The notes beneath the pieces are model-generated. The model made no database searches, was not told the origin of the DNA, and was given only the letters and a program-made list of their open reading frames with translations. 64,000 nt of DNA from JAJOKK01 sp965370555. Lineage in GTDB: Bacteria > Bipolaricaulota > Bipolaricaulia > UBA7950 > UBA9294. The position numbers and the translations under genes were made by a program. The stretch is from the NCBI GenBank assembly GCA_965370555.1, contig CBDUVB010000003.1:40509-104508 (forward strand), read 5' to 3'. This document shows, piece by piece, positions 32,937-40,310 of this stretch (the first letter of the stretch is position 1; each line of letters opens with the position of its first letter).

Positions 32937-33260
32937 CTATACCCTTATCATCGCGGGAGCCTCGTGCACCACGAGGTCATCGGGATATTCCTCTGCCAAC
33001 ATCTTGAATCCAACAACGATGGTCTCCATGATCGCGTCGATCTCACGATTCAGGTGTGGATCGCTCCGATCGATAATGAGACTAATCTCCTTGTCAACCT
33101 TAAACTCGGGAGAGAGATGTAGGTACTCGGTCATCGAGGCGTCCGCCGCCCGCAAGAACTGGAGAACACCTATCATCGCTGGGCTCCCTGCCTCCATCTC
33201 TCCGCCGACAAGGCCAAAGATTCTATTCTTCTCGTCGCGTTGAACGAAGATCTCTCCCAC
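32937..33260 (-). CDS. Prp-like protein (ribosomal-processing protease fold) without catalytic His and Cys
   Basis: This 107-residue protein sits between rplU and rpmA, the classic place of the L27-processing cysteine protease Prp (YsxB). The ends match the family: IFVQRDEKNRIFGLVGGE at the N-terminus and AIMETIVVGFKMLAEEYPDD at the C-terminus. The Prp active site normally has Gly-His near residue 20 and a Cys in DIVCAAVS. Here the first reads GGEMEAG and the second MIGVLQFLRAA, so both catalytic residues are gone. Start GTG 33260 is preceded by AAGGGG. It is probably a non-enzymatic ribosome-assembly partner. The fold call is firm; the role is inferred. Confidence 0.8.
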   Translation of the reverse strand: MGEIFVQRDEKNRIFGLVGGEMEAGSPAMIGVLQFLRAADASMTEYLHLSPEFKVDKEISLIIDRSDPHLNREIDAIMETIVVGFKMLAEEYPDDLVVHEAPAMIRV

Positions 33261-33273
33261 GTTAATTAGCCCC

Positions 33274-33588
33274 TTATGCTTCGATCGCCGTGATCTTCGT
33301 TCGCATATAGGACTGGCGATGTCCCTGCTTACGGCGATAACCCTTCTTGCTCTTATACTTGTAGACGATGATCTTATCGCCCCGTCCTTCCTCGTGGATC
33401 TCACCCTTTACGGTAACCCCATCGAGATAGGGCGTTCCCACGCGGACTTCGCTTTCATCGACGACGAGAAGGACCTTATCGAAGGTGATCGTCTCGCCAA
33501 CTTCGATGCTATCAATCCGTTCGTGATCGAGGAAAATCCCGTTCTCGACACGATACTGTTTACCACCGGTTTCGATTACTGCATACAT
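33274..33588 (-). CDS. rplU: Ribosomal protein bL21
   Basis: This 104-residue protein starts at ATG 33588 (MYAVIETGGKQYRVENG). The C-terminal RNA-binding signature VYKYKSKKGYRRKQGHRQSY is intact. It is the first gene of the long operon, behind the promoter at 33613-33641. The longer frame upstream has no support. Confidence 0.97.
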   Translation of the reverse strand: MYAVIETGGKQYRVENGIFLDHERIDSIEVGETITFDKVLLVVDESEVRVGTPYLDGVTVKGEIHEEGRGDKIIVYKYKSKKGYRRKQGHRQSYMRTKITAIEA

Positions 33589-33612
33589 AGAAAGGCACCT
33601 CAACCAAGCTTG

Positions 33613-33641
33613 ATTTTAGCGATCCTTGCTTCCTATTGCAA
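33613..33641 (-). promoter_or_regulatory. Promoter of the rplU operon
   Basis: On the minus strand TTGCAA (33641-33636), a 17-bp spacer and TAAAAT (33618-33613) precede rplU by 24 bp. It lies in the 58-bp gap after metG, so it can drive the thirteen-gene run to rng independently of metG. Confidence 0.7.
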
Positions 33642-33646
33642 ACACC

Positions 33647-35590
33647 CTATCCGACCGGAGTTCCCGGCGGGACCTCACGGTCGGGCACAAGAAGGGTGAG
33701 TGTCTTACCCTTCGCAGCGAGGATCATGCACTCCGATTTTACACCACGGATGGTGGTCGGTTCGAGGTTGACGAGAACAACGGTGAGCTGATTCGTCAAC
33801 TGGTCCAGGCTGTAAGCCGTTCGGATCCCAGCGACACTCGTCAGCGTCTCCCCTCCGATGTCGATAGTCAACCGGTAGAGCCGGTCCGCATTTGGAATCG
33901 GTTCGGCAGCCCTGATCGTCCCCACCCGCAGATCGAGCTTCTCTACCTCCGAGAAGGTGATCATCTTGCGTACAGGGGCCTCGACCTTCTTTCTCATCTT
34001 CTCAACATCGATCCGTTCGAGGAGGACCCGTTCACCGGTGATCCTCCGTCCTGCATCCATCGCCTCAATCTCCTCCCAGCACGGCTCCGAGACCCCCATC
34101 GACCGCAAGATAGGTCCGGAGAACCCCGGCAGAAACGGAGAGAGGAGGATCGCCATCACCTTGACGAGGTGGAAGGCGCTCGCCACTCCCTGCGCATCCT
34201 CGGTCGCCCACGGGGCCTTCCGTTGGAAGTACCCGTTACCGAAGACTGCGAGGGAACAGACGACGCGCAGGGCTCGACTGAGATTCCCCGTTCCCATCTC
34301 CTTTTCGTAGGAAGCGAGTGTGCGATCCAGGTGGTCCGCTATCTCTGGATCGAGTGTCGTATCAGGGACGACCCGATCGTAGCGGGTTTGGACAAAGGAG
34401 AGGACTCGGTTGATCAGGTTGGCCACGTTGGAGATCAGGATTCCGTTGATTGCCTTATCGAGCTCCTCCCACGAGAAGTTGACGTCGCGCCCCTCCGGCC
34501 GGTTGTACAACAGGTAGAACCGCCACAGATCCCCGGCCATCAATTCAAGGGCATCGTCGCAGTAGAGCCCGACCCCATTGGTCTTAGAGAACTTCTCCCC
34601 ATCGATCCAATTCAGGTACTCAGTCGCCGCGATCTGATCGGGGAGGTGATATCCCACTCCGGAAGCAATCAACTGGCCGGGAAAGATCAGGGTATGGAAC
34701 GTGATGTTATCCTTGCCAAGCGTGTAGATTTGGTGGAGATCATCGCCGAACCAGAAGTCCTTCCACCCATCTTCCCCATGGAAGTGTTCGATCGTTGCCG
34801 AGACGTAGCCAAGCGCGGCCTCTCCCCACACGTAGATCACTTTCCCCTCGGCTCCAGCGAATGGAGCCGCGATCCCCCAATCGATATCGCGCGTCATCGC
34901 ACGCGGCCTCAGTCCATCATCGATCATCTGCTGGGTGAATCGATGCACATTCCCTTGGAAATTTCGGGAGATAACGTATTGGGAGAGGGCAGGGCTGAGC
35001 TTGGCGAGGTCGAGGTACCAGTGTCGAGTCGAACGGAAATCGATATCCCCCTTCCCACAGAAGCTGCAGGAGGGATCGACTAGCTCCTCGGGTTCGAGGA
35101 TCGCTCCGCACGCATCGCATTGGTTTCCCATCGCTCCGGACGCCCCGCAACGCGGACAAGTCCCGGTGATCAACCGATCGGCGAGGAATATCTGGCAGTT
35201 GCGGCAGTACGCCCGTTCCTCGTCCTGGGTTGCGATGTAGCCGTTCGCCTCCATCTGCAGGTAGATCTCCCGCACAAACTCCGTGTGGACCGGCGATTCG
35301 GTTGTCGTATAGTTGTCAAACGCGATCCCGAACCCTTTGATCACTGCGCAGATCCGTTCGTGGTTGCTGCGGGCAAGCTCCGCCGGGGAGACCCCCAACT
35401 GCTTCGCCTCGTACTCGATCCGCGTGCCGTGGGCGTCCGTCCCCGAAACGTAGAGAACGTCATGCCCACGCAGGCGGTAGTAACGGGTGAAGACATCGCC
35501 AGAAAGGAGGGAGGAGACGAGATTCCCCAGGTGGGGAATCCCCGAAGCGTACGGCCACGCGCTACAGACTAAAACACGTTTCTTGCTCAT
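33647..35590 (-). CDS. metG: Methionyl-tRNA synthetase with C-terminal tRNA-binding domain
   Basis: This is a 647-residue class I synthetase. ATG 35590 follows GGGAGGG and starts MSKKRVLVCSAWPYASGIPHLGN (HIGH-like HLGN). Two zinc knuckles are visible: CRNCQ...CPRC and CDAC...CSFC. The KMSKS loop reads KFSKTNG. The C-terminal 110 residues form an EMAP/Arc1p-like OB domain (DLRVGTIRAAEPIPNADRL), which improves tRNA binding. Gene length is normal for the long form. Confidence 0.96.
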   Translation of the reverse strand: MSKKRVLVCSAWPYASGIPHLGNLVSSLLSGDVFTRYYRLRGHDVLYVSGTDAHGTRIEYEAKQLGVSPAELARSNHERICAVIKGFGIAFDNYTTTESPVHTEFVREIYLQMEANGYIATQDEERAYCRNCQIFLADRLITGTCPRCGASGAMGNQCDACGAILEPEELVDPSCSFCGKGDIDFRSTRHWYLDLAKLSPALSQYVISRNFQGNVHRFTQQMIDDGLRPRAMTRDIDWGIAAPFAGAEGKVIYVWGEAALGYVSATIEHFHGEDGWKDFWFGDDLHQIYTLGKDNITFHTLIFPGQLIASGVGYHLPDQIAATEYLNWIDGEKFSKTNGVGLYCDDALELMAGDLWRFYLLYNRPEGRDVNFSWEELDKAINGILISNVANLINRVLSFVQTRYDRVVPDTTLDPEIADHLDRTLASYEKEMGTGNLSRALRVVCSLAVFGNGYFQRKAPWATEDAQGVASAFHLVKVMAILLSPFLPGFSGPILRSMGVSEPCWEEIEAMDAGRRITGERVLLERIDVEKMRKKVEAPVRKMITFSEVEKLDLRVGTIRAAEPIPNADRLYRLTIDIGGETLTSVAGIRTAYSLDQLTNQLTVVLVNLEPTTIRGVKSECMILAAKGKTLTLLVPDREVPPGTPVG

Positions 35591-35630
35591 CCGTTCCCTC
35601 CCCCTCCACGGCAAACCAGGATAGGGTAGA

Positions 35631-35659
35631 ATTATATCCCGGTTCGAGGAGGGCGCCAA
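35631..35659 (-). promoter_or_regulatory. Promoter of metG
   Basis: On the minus strand TTGGCG (35659-35654), a 17-bp spacer and TATAAT (35636-35631) form a good promoter 41 bp before metG. Its -35 box overlaps the start codon of the divergent EamA gene, so the two genes may influence each other. Confidence 0.7.
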
Positions 35660-36585
35660 TCAAAAGCAGAAAGGTCGGATACGCGCTGGTCGTCTTTGCC
35701 ACCGCTGGTTGGGCAAGCCTGGGCCTGCTGGGGAAGCTCGCTTTCGCCTTGGGGATCGGGCCGCAGGCGTTGGTGACGCTTCGCGTGATCATGGCGGTGG
35801 CGATTGTCTTGATAGTTCTTCTCCTTACTGACCGTACCGCACTTCACCTTCCGAGGAGATCCCTCCCCCTCTTCATCATTCTTGGCGTTGCCACCGCCCT
35901 CAACTACAGCATGTTCTTCCACGGAGTCGCTCGTTTGAGCGTGGGGGTCTCGATCTCGATCTTCTACCTCTATCCCGTCTTTGTGACGCTGGCAGCCCAC
36001 TTCTTTCTGAAGGAGCCGTTCTCCTGGGAGAAGGGCGGAGCTCTCCTGATAGCTGTCGTCGGCACGAGCTTCGTCTCCGGCATGTGGGAGAACGCCGTCT
36101 CGCTCTCGGCAGTGGGGATTGCCTTCGTCCTCGCCTCTGCCGTTGGGTGCGCCGCCTATACCCTCCTCGTCAAGGTGGCACTGCGTGTGCATCCTCCCAC
36201 ACGCGTTCTCGCTTACTCCCTCACCTTCTCCCTCCCGTTTCTCATCGCGGCGACCCTCCTTACCCACGAAAGGCTCATTGCCCCCTACCCGATCGAGGCC
36301 TGGGGGGTAGTCCTCCTGATAGCCCTCTTCCCCACTCTGATCGCCTACTACCTGTTCAACCTTGCACTGGAGCGGATCGAGGCCGGGAGAGCGAGCATCA
36401 TCGGGACCCTAGAACCGGTCCTGGCGAGCCTCCTCGCGTTCATCTTCCTGAGAGAACGACTCACCCTGCTGCAGGGGGTGGGAATCCTCTTTATCCTCGT
36501 CGGTGCGGGGCTCGCTCAGTACAAACGGGTTGAACCACGTGGGATCGATGAGCTACCCTTAACGGGTGAGGAGGCGATAAGATGA
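35659..36585 (+). CDS. EamA/DMT-family transporter (probable AUC start)
   Basis: This is a ten-helix drug/metabolite transporter built from two EamA repeats. The first membrane helix (VGYALVVFATAGWASLGLLG) lies upstream of the first standard start (TTG 35749). Beginning at TTG would delete it. ATC 35659 with GAGGAGG 6 bp upstream gives (M)KSRKVGYALV, as expected for the family, and no ATG/GTG/TTG precedes it in frame. The end overlaps the urocanase gene by ATGA, so the two are coupled. It may import or export histidine or a breakdown product, which is inference from the neighbour. Confidence 0.88.
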   Translation: MKSRKVGYALVVFATAGWASLGLLGKLAFALGIGPQALVTLRVIMAVAIVLIVLLLTDRTALHLPRRSLPLFIILGVATALNYSMFFHGVARLSVGVSISIFYLYPVFVTLAAHFFLKEPFSWEKGGALLIAVVGTSFVSGMWENAVSLSAVGIAFVLASAVGCAAYTLLVKVALRVHPPTRVLAYSLTFSLPFLIAATLLTHERLIAPYPIEAWGVVLLIALFPTLIAYYLFNLALERIEAGRASIIGTLEPVLASLLAFIFLRERLTLLQGVGILFILVGAGLAQYKRVEPRGIDELPLTGEEAIR

Positions 36586-38243
36586 GCGATGCGGCGGCAA
36601 GAACGGTACGGGCACCACGCGGGATGAGCCTTCACTGCAAGGGGTGGCTGCAGGAGGCGGCGTGGCGGATGATCCAGCACAACCTCGACCCCGAGGTTGC
36701 CGGAGACCCGGCCCACCTTATCGTATACGGGGGGACCGGGAAGGCGGCGCGATCGTGGGAAGATTTTGACCTTATCCTCCGCTCCTTGGAGAAATTGGAG
36801 AACGATGAGACGCTCCTCGTTCAATCCGGGCGCGCGGTCGGGGTGTTCAAGACTCACGAGGATGCCCCGCGTGTCCTGATCGCCAACTCTCTCCTCGTCC
36901 CGGACTGGGCAACCTGGGAGAAATTCCGCGAACTCGAACAGATGGGGCTCACCATGTACGGACAGATGACCGCTGGCTCGTGGATCTACATCGGTACGCA
37001 GGGGATTTTGCAAGGGACCTATGAGACGCTCGCTGAGTGCGCACGCCAGCACTTCGACGGCACACTGAAAGGGCGGCTCGTCCTCAGCGCTGGTTTAGGG
37101 GAGATGGGTGGGGCGCAGCCCCTCGCGATCACGATGAACGACGGGGTGGGCCTCCTCATAGAGGTGAATCGCGAGAAGATCGAACGACGCCTCAAGCTGA
37201 ACCAGCTCGATACCTCGACGGAATCACTCAATGAGGCACTGGAATGGGTTGCCGCTGCCAAGAAGAAGGGCGATTCCCTGTCGGTCGGCCTCTTAGGGAA
37301 CGCCGCCGACCTCCTCCCGGAGATCCTCGCCCGCGGGGTCGTCCCCGATGTCGTCACCGATCAGACCTCGGCTCACGATGAACTGAACGGCTACATCCCT
37401 GGGGGGATGAGCTACGACGAGGCCCTCTCCCTGCGCGAGGCGAACCCCGCCCGCTATAGCGAGCTCGCGTTCCGATCGATGGTGCGGCATGTCGAAGCGA
37501 TGAACGGGTTCCTCGATCGCGGAGCAATCGTCTTCGATTACGGGAACAACCTGCGTGGTCAGGCACAAACCGGCGGCTTGAAGGAGGCCTTCCGCTTCCC
37601 AGGCTTCGTCCCCGCCTACATCCGACCGATGTTCTGTGAGGGGAAGGGGCCGTTCCGCTGGGTTGCGCTCTCCGGCGATCCGCAGGACATCTACCGCACC
37701 GATGAGATGATCCTAGATCTCTTTCCGGAGAACGAGTCGCTCCACCGCTGGATCAAGAAGGCACAGGAGAAGGTGACCTTCCAGGGGCTTCCCTCGCGGA
37801 TCTGCTGGCTCGGCTACGGTGAGAGAGCAAAAGCAGGCCTCGCGTTCAACGAACTAGTCAGATCCGGGGAGGTCACCGCCCCGATCGTAATCGGACGCGA
37901 CCACCTCGACGCTGGCTCGGTCGCCTCCCCCTACCGCGAGACCGAGGGGATGAAGGACGGCTCGGATGCGATCGCCGATTGGCCAATCCTGAACGCCCTG
38001 TTGAACGCTGTCTCCGGAGCGACGTGGATCTCGGTCCATCACGGGGGTGGCGTGGGAATCGGAAAGTCGATCCACGCGGGGATGGTAATCGTCGCCGATG
38101 GGACCACAGAGGCCGATCGCCGCCTGGAGCGGGTCCTCACCTGCGACCCGGGGACGGGGATCATGCGGCACGTCGACGCCGGCTACGACAAGGCGATCCG
38201 CGTTGCTAGCGAACGCGGAGTGAAAATACCGGGAATTGAATAA
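36582..38243 (+). CDS. hutU: Urocanate hydratase
   Basis: This 553-residue enzyme converts urocanate to imidazolonepropionate with NAD+. Family blocks are RGMSLHCKGWLQEAAWRM, the Rossmann segment VLSAGLGEMGGAQPLA, the MTAGSWIYIGTQGILQGT block, and the catalytic-loop region FGLPSRICWLGYGERAK-like QGLPSRICWLGYGERAK. The NAD-site HHGGGVGIGKSIHAGMV is near the end. The length matches. The other histidine-breakdown genes (hutH, hutI) are not in the window. Confidence 0.96.
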   Translation: MSDAAARTVRAPRGMSLHCKGWLQEAAWRMIQHNLDPEVAGDPAHLIVYGGTGKAARSWEDFDLILRSLEKLENDETLLVQSGRAVGVFKTHEDAPRVLIANSLLVPDWATWEKFRELEQMGLTMYGQMTAGSWIYIGTQGILQGTYETLAECARQHFDGTLKGRLVLSAGLGEMGGAQPLAITMNDGVGLLIEVNREKIERRLKLNQLDTSTESLNEALEWVAAAKKKGDSLSVGLLGNAADLLPEILARGVVPDVVTDQTSAHDELNGYIPGGMSYDEALSLREANPARYSELAFRSMVRHVEAMNGFLDRGAIVFDYGNNLRGQAQTGGLKEAFRFPGFVPAYIRPMFCEGKGPFRWVALSGDPQDIYRTDEMILDLFPENESLHRWIKKAQEKVTFQGLPSRICWLGYGERAKAGLAFNELVRSGEVTAPIVIGRDHLDAGSVASPYRETEGMKDGSDAIADWPILNALLNAVSGATWISVHHGGGVGIGKSIHAGMVIVADGTTEADRRLERVLTCDPGTGIMRHVDAGYDKAIRVASERGVKIPGIE

Positions 38244-38244
38244 T

Positions 38245-38325
38245 TGAATGATCGGAGGATTGAGTGATCGGGTGATTGAGATGTTAAATCATTCAATCTC
38301 TCAATCGCTAAATCACTCAATTCTT
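38245..38325. repeat. CAATCACTC-word hairpin element, copy 2
   Basis: The words ATTGAATGAT, GATTGAGTGAT and GGTGATTGAG on the left are followed by CATTCAATC, CTCAATCGC and ATCACTCAAT on the right, forming an imperfect hairpin around GATGTTAAAT. It is related to 22918-22970. It lies just after hutU and may serve as its terminator, though it has no T-tract. Confidence 0.5.
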
Positions 38326-38362
38326 TCCTCTGTGCTAAACCGATGTGCGAGTGAAAACGACC

Positions 38363-38665
38363 ATGAACAGTGGATCACAGGGCAGTGAAATCAAGATCAC
38401 GGTGAAGGCCTTTGGTGGCCTGCGTGAGTTGATCGGCTCCTCCGCGGCCTTCGTTCATCTTCCTCACGAGGCGACGATCACCGATCTTCTCGCTGAGATA
38501 CGGCGTTGCTATCCGCTTTTCTCCGAGAAGCTGGAAGTGGGCCTAAGGAAAGGGTACATCAACATCCTCTTGAACGGGCGCAACGTTCGTTTTCTGGATA
38601 GGATGGCCACGCGGCTCTCCGACGGGGTCACGGTCGCTTTCCTCCCCCCGGTCGGAGGGGGGTAG
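38363..38665 (+). CDS. MoaD/ThiS-like sulfur-carrier protein
   Basis: This is a 100-residue beta-grasp protein (GTG 38345 would add six residues). Family features are VKAFGGLRELIG, the hydrophobic HLPHEATITDLLAEI region, NILLNGRNVRFLDRMATRLSDGVTVAFLPPVGGG and the C-terminal glycine end, here GGG rather than GG. The last glycine is normally adenylated and carries sulfur to molybdopterin, thiamine or another product. No MoaE, MoeB or ThiF is in the window. Its 3' end overlaps the CPBP gene on the other strand by 123 bp. Confidence 0.83.
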   Translation: MNSGSQGSEIKITVKAFGGLRELIGSSAAFVHLPHEATITDLLAEIRRCYPLFSEKLEVGLRKGYINILLNGRNVRFLDRMATRLSDGVTVAFLPPVGGG

Positions 38666-39613
38666 ATCTTCCAGGCCGCCGCTTCCTGTCTTAAACCCTT
38701 TCCACAACCAAAGGAGGATCCCGAGGAGGACTATCGTCGAGATCGCGCTCCCCTCCAGGCCGAACTTCCCTCCGGTGAGCCAGATTGGGCCAGAGATTTG
38801 CGAGACAAGAAGGGTCGTCCCAGGAAGGCCCAGGCCATCGGGGGAATACCCTGAGTTCGGCAACCCAAGTAGGAAGAACTGGGCGAAATTCCAGGAAGCG
38901 TGCCACCCGATCGGAAACCAGAGCGACCGAAACCGCAGCATTCCCACGGTGAAGACGATGGAGATGAGCGCGATGTTCACCAACCCCAGCGTGTTGGCGT
39001 TGGGATTCTGCATGTGACGTGCCGCAAAGACGGCCGCGGTCACGATAATCGCCAGAATAGTTCCCCAACCGCGTTTCACGTTCTGGAAGAGGTATCCGCG
39101 GCACTCGATCTCTTCCAGGATCGGTGCCAGGAGAGACGATACGACGAACCAGCCTGCAGCCGCAAGGAGAACCTGGGAAGAGATAGAAACGTCCCCCCAC
39201 TCTATGTGGACAGACCCGAGCACCGCCAGGATTCCGAACACTAGCAAGATCTCGCCAAGACCCGCGATAAGACCGAAGAAGAGGGGGCGCCATAGGCGAC
39301 GCGAGAATGCCAGAAGCATCGCGCCAAAAGGCTTGTGCTCCAATCGCTTCCACGCCCAGATGAATAGGAGAAGGTGGACAACGCCCCCGATGACCAATGC
39401 CCACATCTGCCCATCGGGGTTCACGCTCCATCTCTCGCCGGATGGATCCATCTGCGGCCAACCGAACAAATAGACCGTGATGTTGAAGAGAAAGGCCACG
39501 GCGATGAAACGGAGAAGACCGCTCCATGTGAGTGCGTGGAGGAGAAGGGCGCGCACGATAGGCCAGACGCGTTCTGTCAGGATCGATCGCGGGATACGCT
39601 CATCGTTTATCAT
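38543..39613 (-). CDS. CPBP-family intramembrane metalloprotease
   Basis: This 356-residue membrane protein has about eight helices and the CPBP/ABI motifs: EEIECRGYLF (EExxxR, about residue 185), the later His in ARHMQNPNAN and the HxxxN-type WHASWNF. Such proteins cleave or modify membrane substrates. The C-terminal 40 residues are polar and lie over the MoaD gene on the opposite strand. The gene begins 22 bp after the truncated sigma factor, in the same operon, so it could process a membrane-bound regulator. That is inference. Confidence 0.85.
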   Translation of the reverse strand: MINDERIPRSILTERVWPIVRALLLHALTWSGLLRFIAVAFLFNITVYLFGWPQMDPSGERWSVNPDGQMWALVIGGVVHLLLFIWAWKRLEHKPFGAMLLAFSRRLWRPLFFGLIAGLGEILLVFGILAVLGSVHIEWGDVSISSQVLLAAAGWFVVSSLLAPILEEIECRGYLFQNVKRGWGTILAIIVTAAVFAARHMQNPNANTLGLVNIALISIVFTVGMLRFRSLWFPIGWHASWNFAQFFLLGLPNSGYSPDGLGLPGTTLLVSQISGPIWLTGGKFGLEGSAISTIVLLGILLWLWKGFKTGSGGLEDLPPSDRGEESDRDPVGEPRGHPIQKTNVAPVQEDVDVPFP

Positions 39614-39634
39614 CCTGTTTGGACGAAAACGAAA

Positions 39635-40306
39635 TCACTCCCCCATTGGCGGGAAGAGGCTCTTGAACATGAATTGCTGCAGGTCGCCGAGTTTCTCCAG
39701 CGCTGCCGCGATCCTGATCCGATACTCTAGGGGAAACGGTTCTTTCCGCTTGTTCTTGATCTTCGTGATGTCGATGACGGGGTCGGGGTCGTTTAAGCGC
39801 TCTTCCTCGCCGAGCGAGACGTAGTTTAGAGCCTCGCGTGCCTTGAAGATCTCCGCGATCCCTTCCTCTGTAATGTTGATCGCGCCGGAGAGCTCGGCGA
39901 GCGTCGGCAAGCGTCTCTCCTGACGGAGAAGGCGTACCTGTGTCTCCTCGATGCGGCGGTTCAAGTCCTTCAACCAACGGGGAAACTGCGAGCGGTTCAC
40001 GCGCTCGCGGATGTGTTGGCGGATCTCCCCTCGAATCAAGTTCTTCGCGTATTCACTGAAGTCCTTCTCGTGTGCTAGCTCGACATTGTAAGTGGCGTTC
40101 AGTAATCCCAGGTACCCGGCGCGGAAGAGTTCTTCGTGTGAGAAACCGCTATGCGAGAACGTCTCCTCAACCACCTCATCGATTAAGTGGGTCGTCCTAT
40201 CGAGGATTTCCGCCCGGATTGCATCTTGATCGGTTCCTTCCGCTCCGAGAAGGGGCAGGAGCTCTTCCAGCGTGAGTCCCGAGATCTCTCTTTCGTCTTC
40301 GGCCAT
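39635..40306 (-). CDS. Sigma-70 family factor (FliA/SigB-like) lacking region 4
   Basis: This 223-residue protein has region 2 (GYLGLLNATYNVELAHEKDF then SEYAKNLIRGEIRQHIRERV) matching the RNA polymerase and -10 binding part of alternative sigma factors. Region 3 follows (RIEETQVRLLRQERRLPTLA then ELSGAINITEEGIAEIF). The chain then goes through a charged linker to AAALEKLGDLQQFMFKSLFP and stops. The helix-turn-helix of region 4.2 is missing, and no continuation is found in other frames. It may use -10 contacts only, need a partner for the -35, or be a decoy. It lies between a barrel-like protein and a CPBP protease. Confidence 0.8.
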   Translation of the reverse strand: MAEDEREISGLTLEELLPLLGAEGTDQDAIRAEILDRTTHLIDEVVEETFSHSGFSHEELFRAGYLGLLNATYNVELAHEKDFSEYAKNLIRGEIRQHIRERVNRSQFPRWLKDLNRRIEETQVRLLRQERRLPTLAELSGAINITEEGIAEIFKAREALNYVSLGEEERLNDPDPVIDITKIKNKRKEPFPLEYRIRIAAALEKLGDLQQFMFKSLFPPMGE

Positions 40307-40310
40307 CAGA

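Noticed and set aside
32873..33404. Longer version of the Prp-like gene starting at 33404
   Set aside because: The first 48 codons lie inside rplU in another frame and have no family match; GTG 33260 fits the family start.
33626..35083. Long plus-strand frame of 485 codons over metG
   Set aside because: It is the antisense shadow of metG, which has full synthetase motifs on the minus strand.
35604..35632. Promoter for the EamA gene (TAGAAT at 35627)
   Set aside because: No acceptable -35 box lies 16-18 bp upstream, so I do not annotate it.
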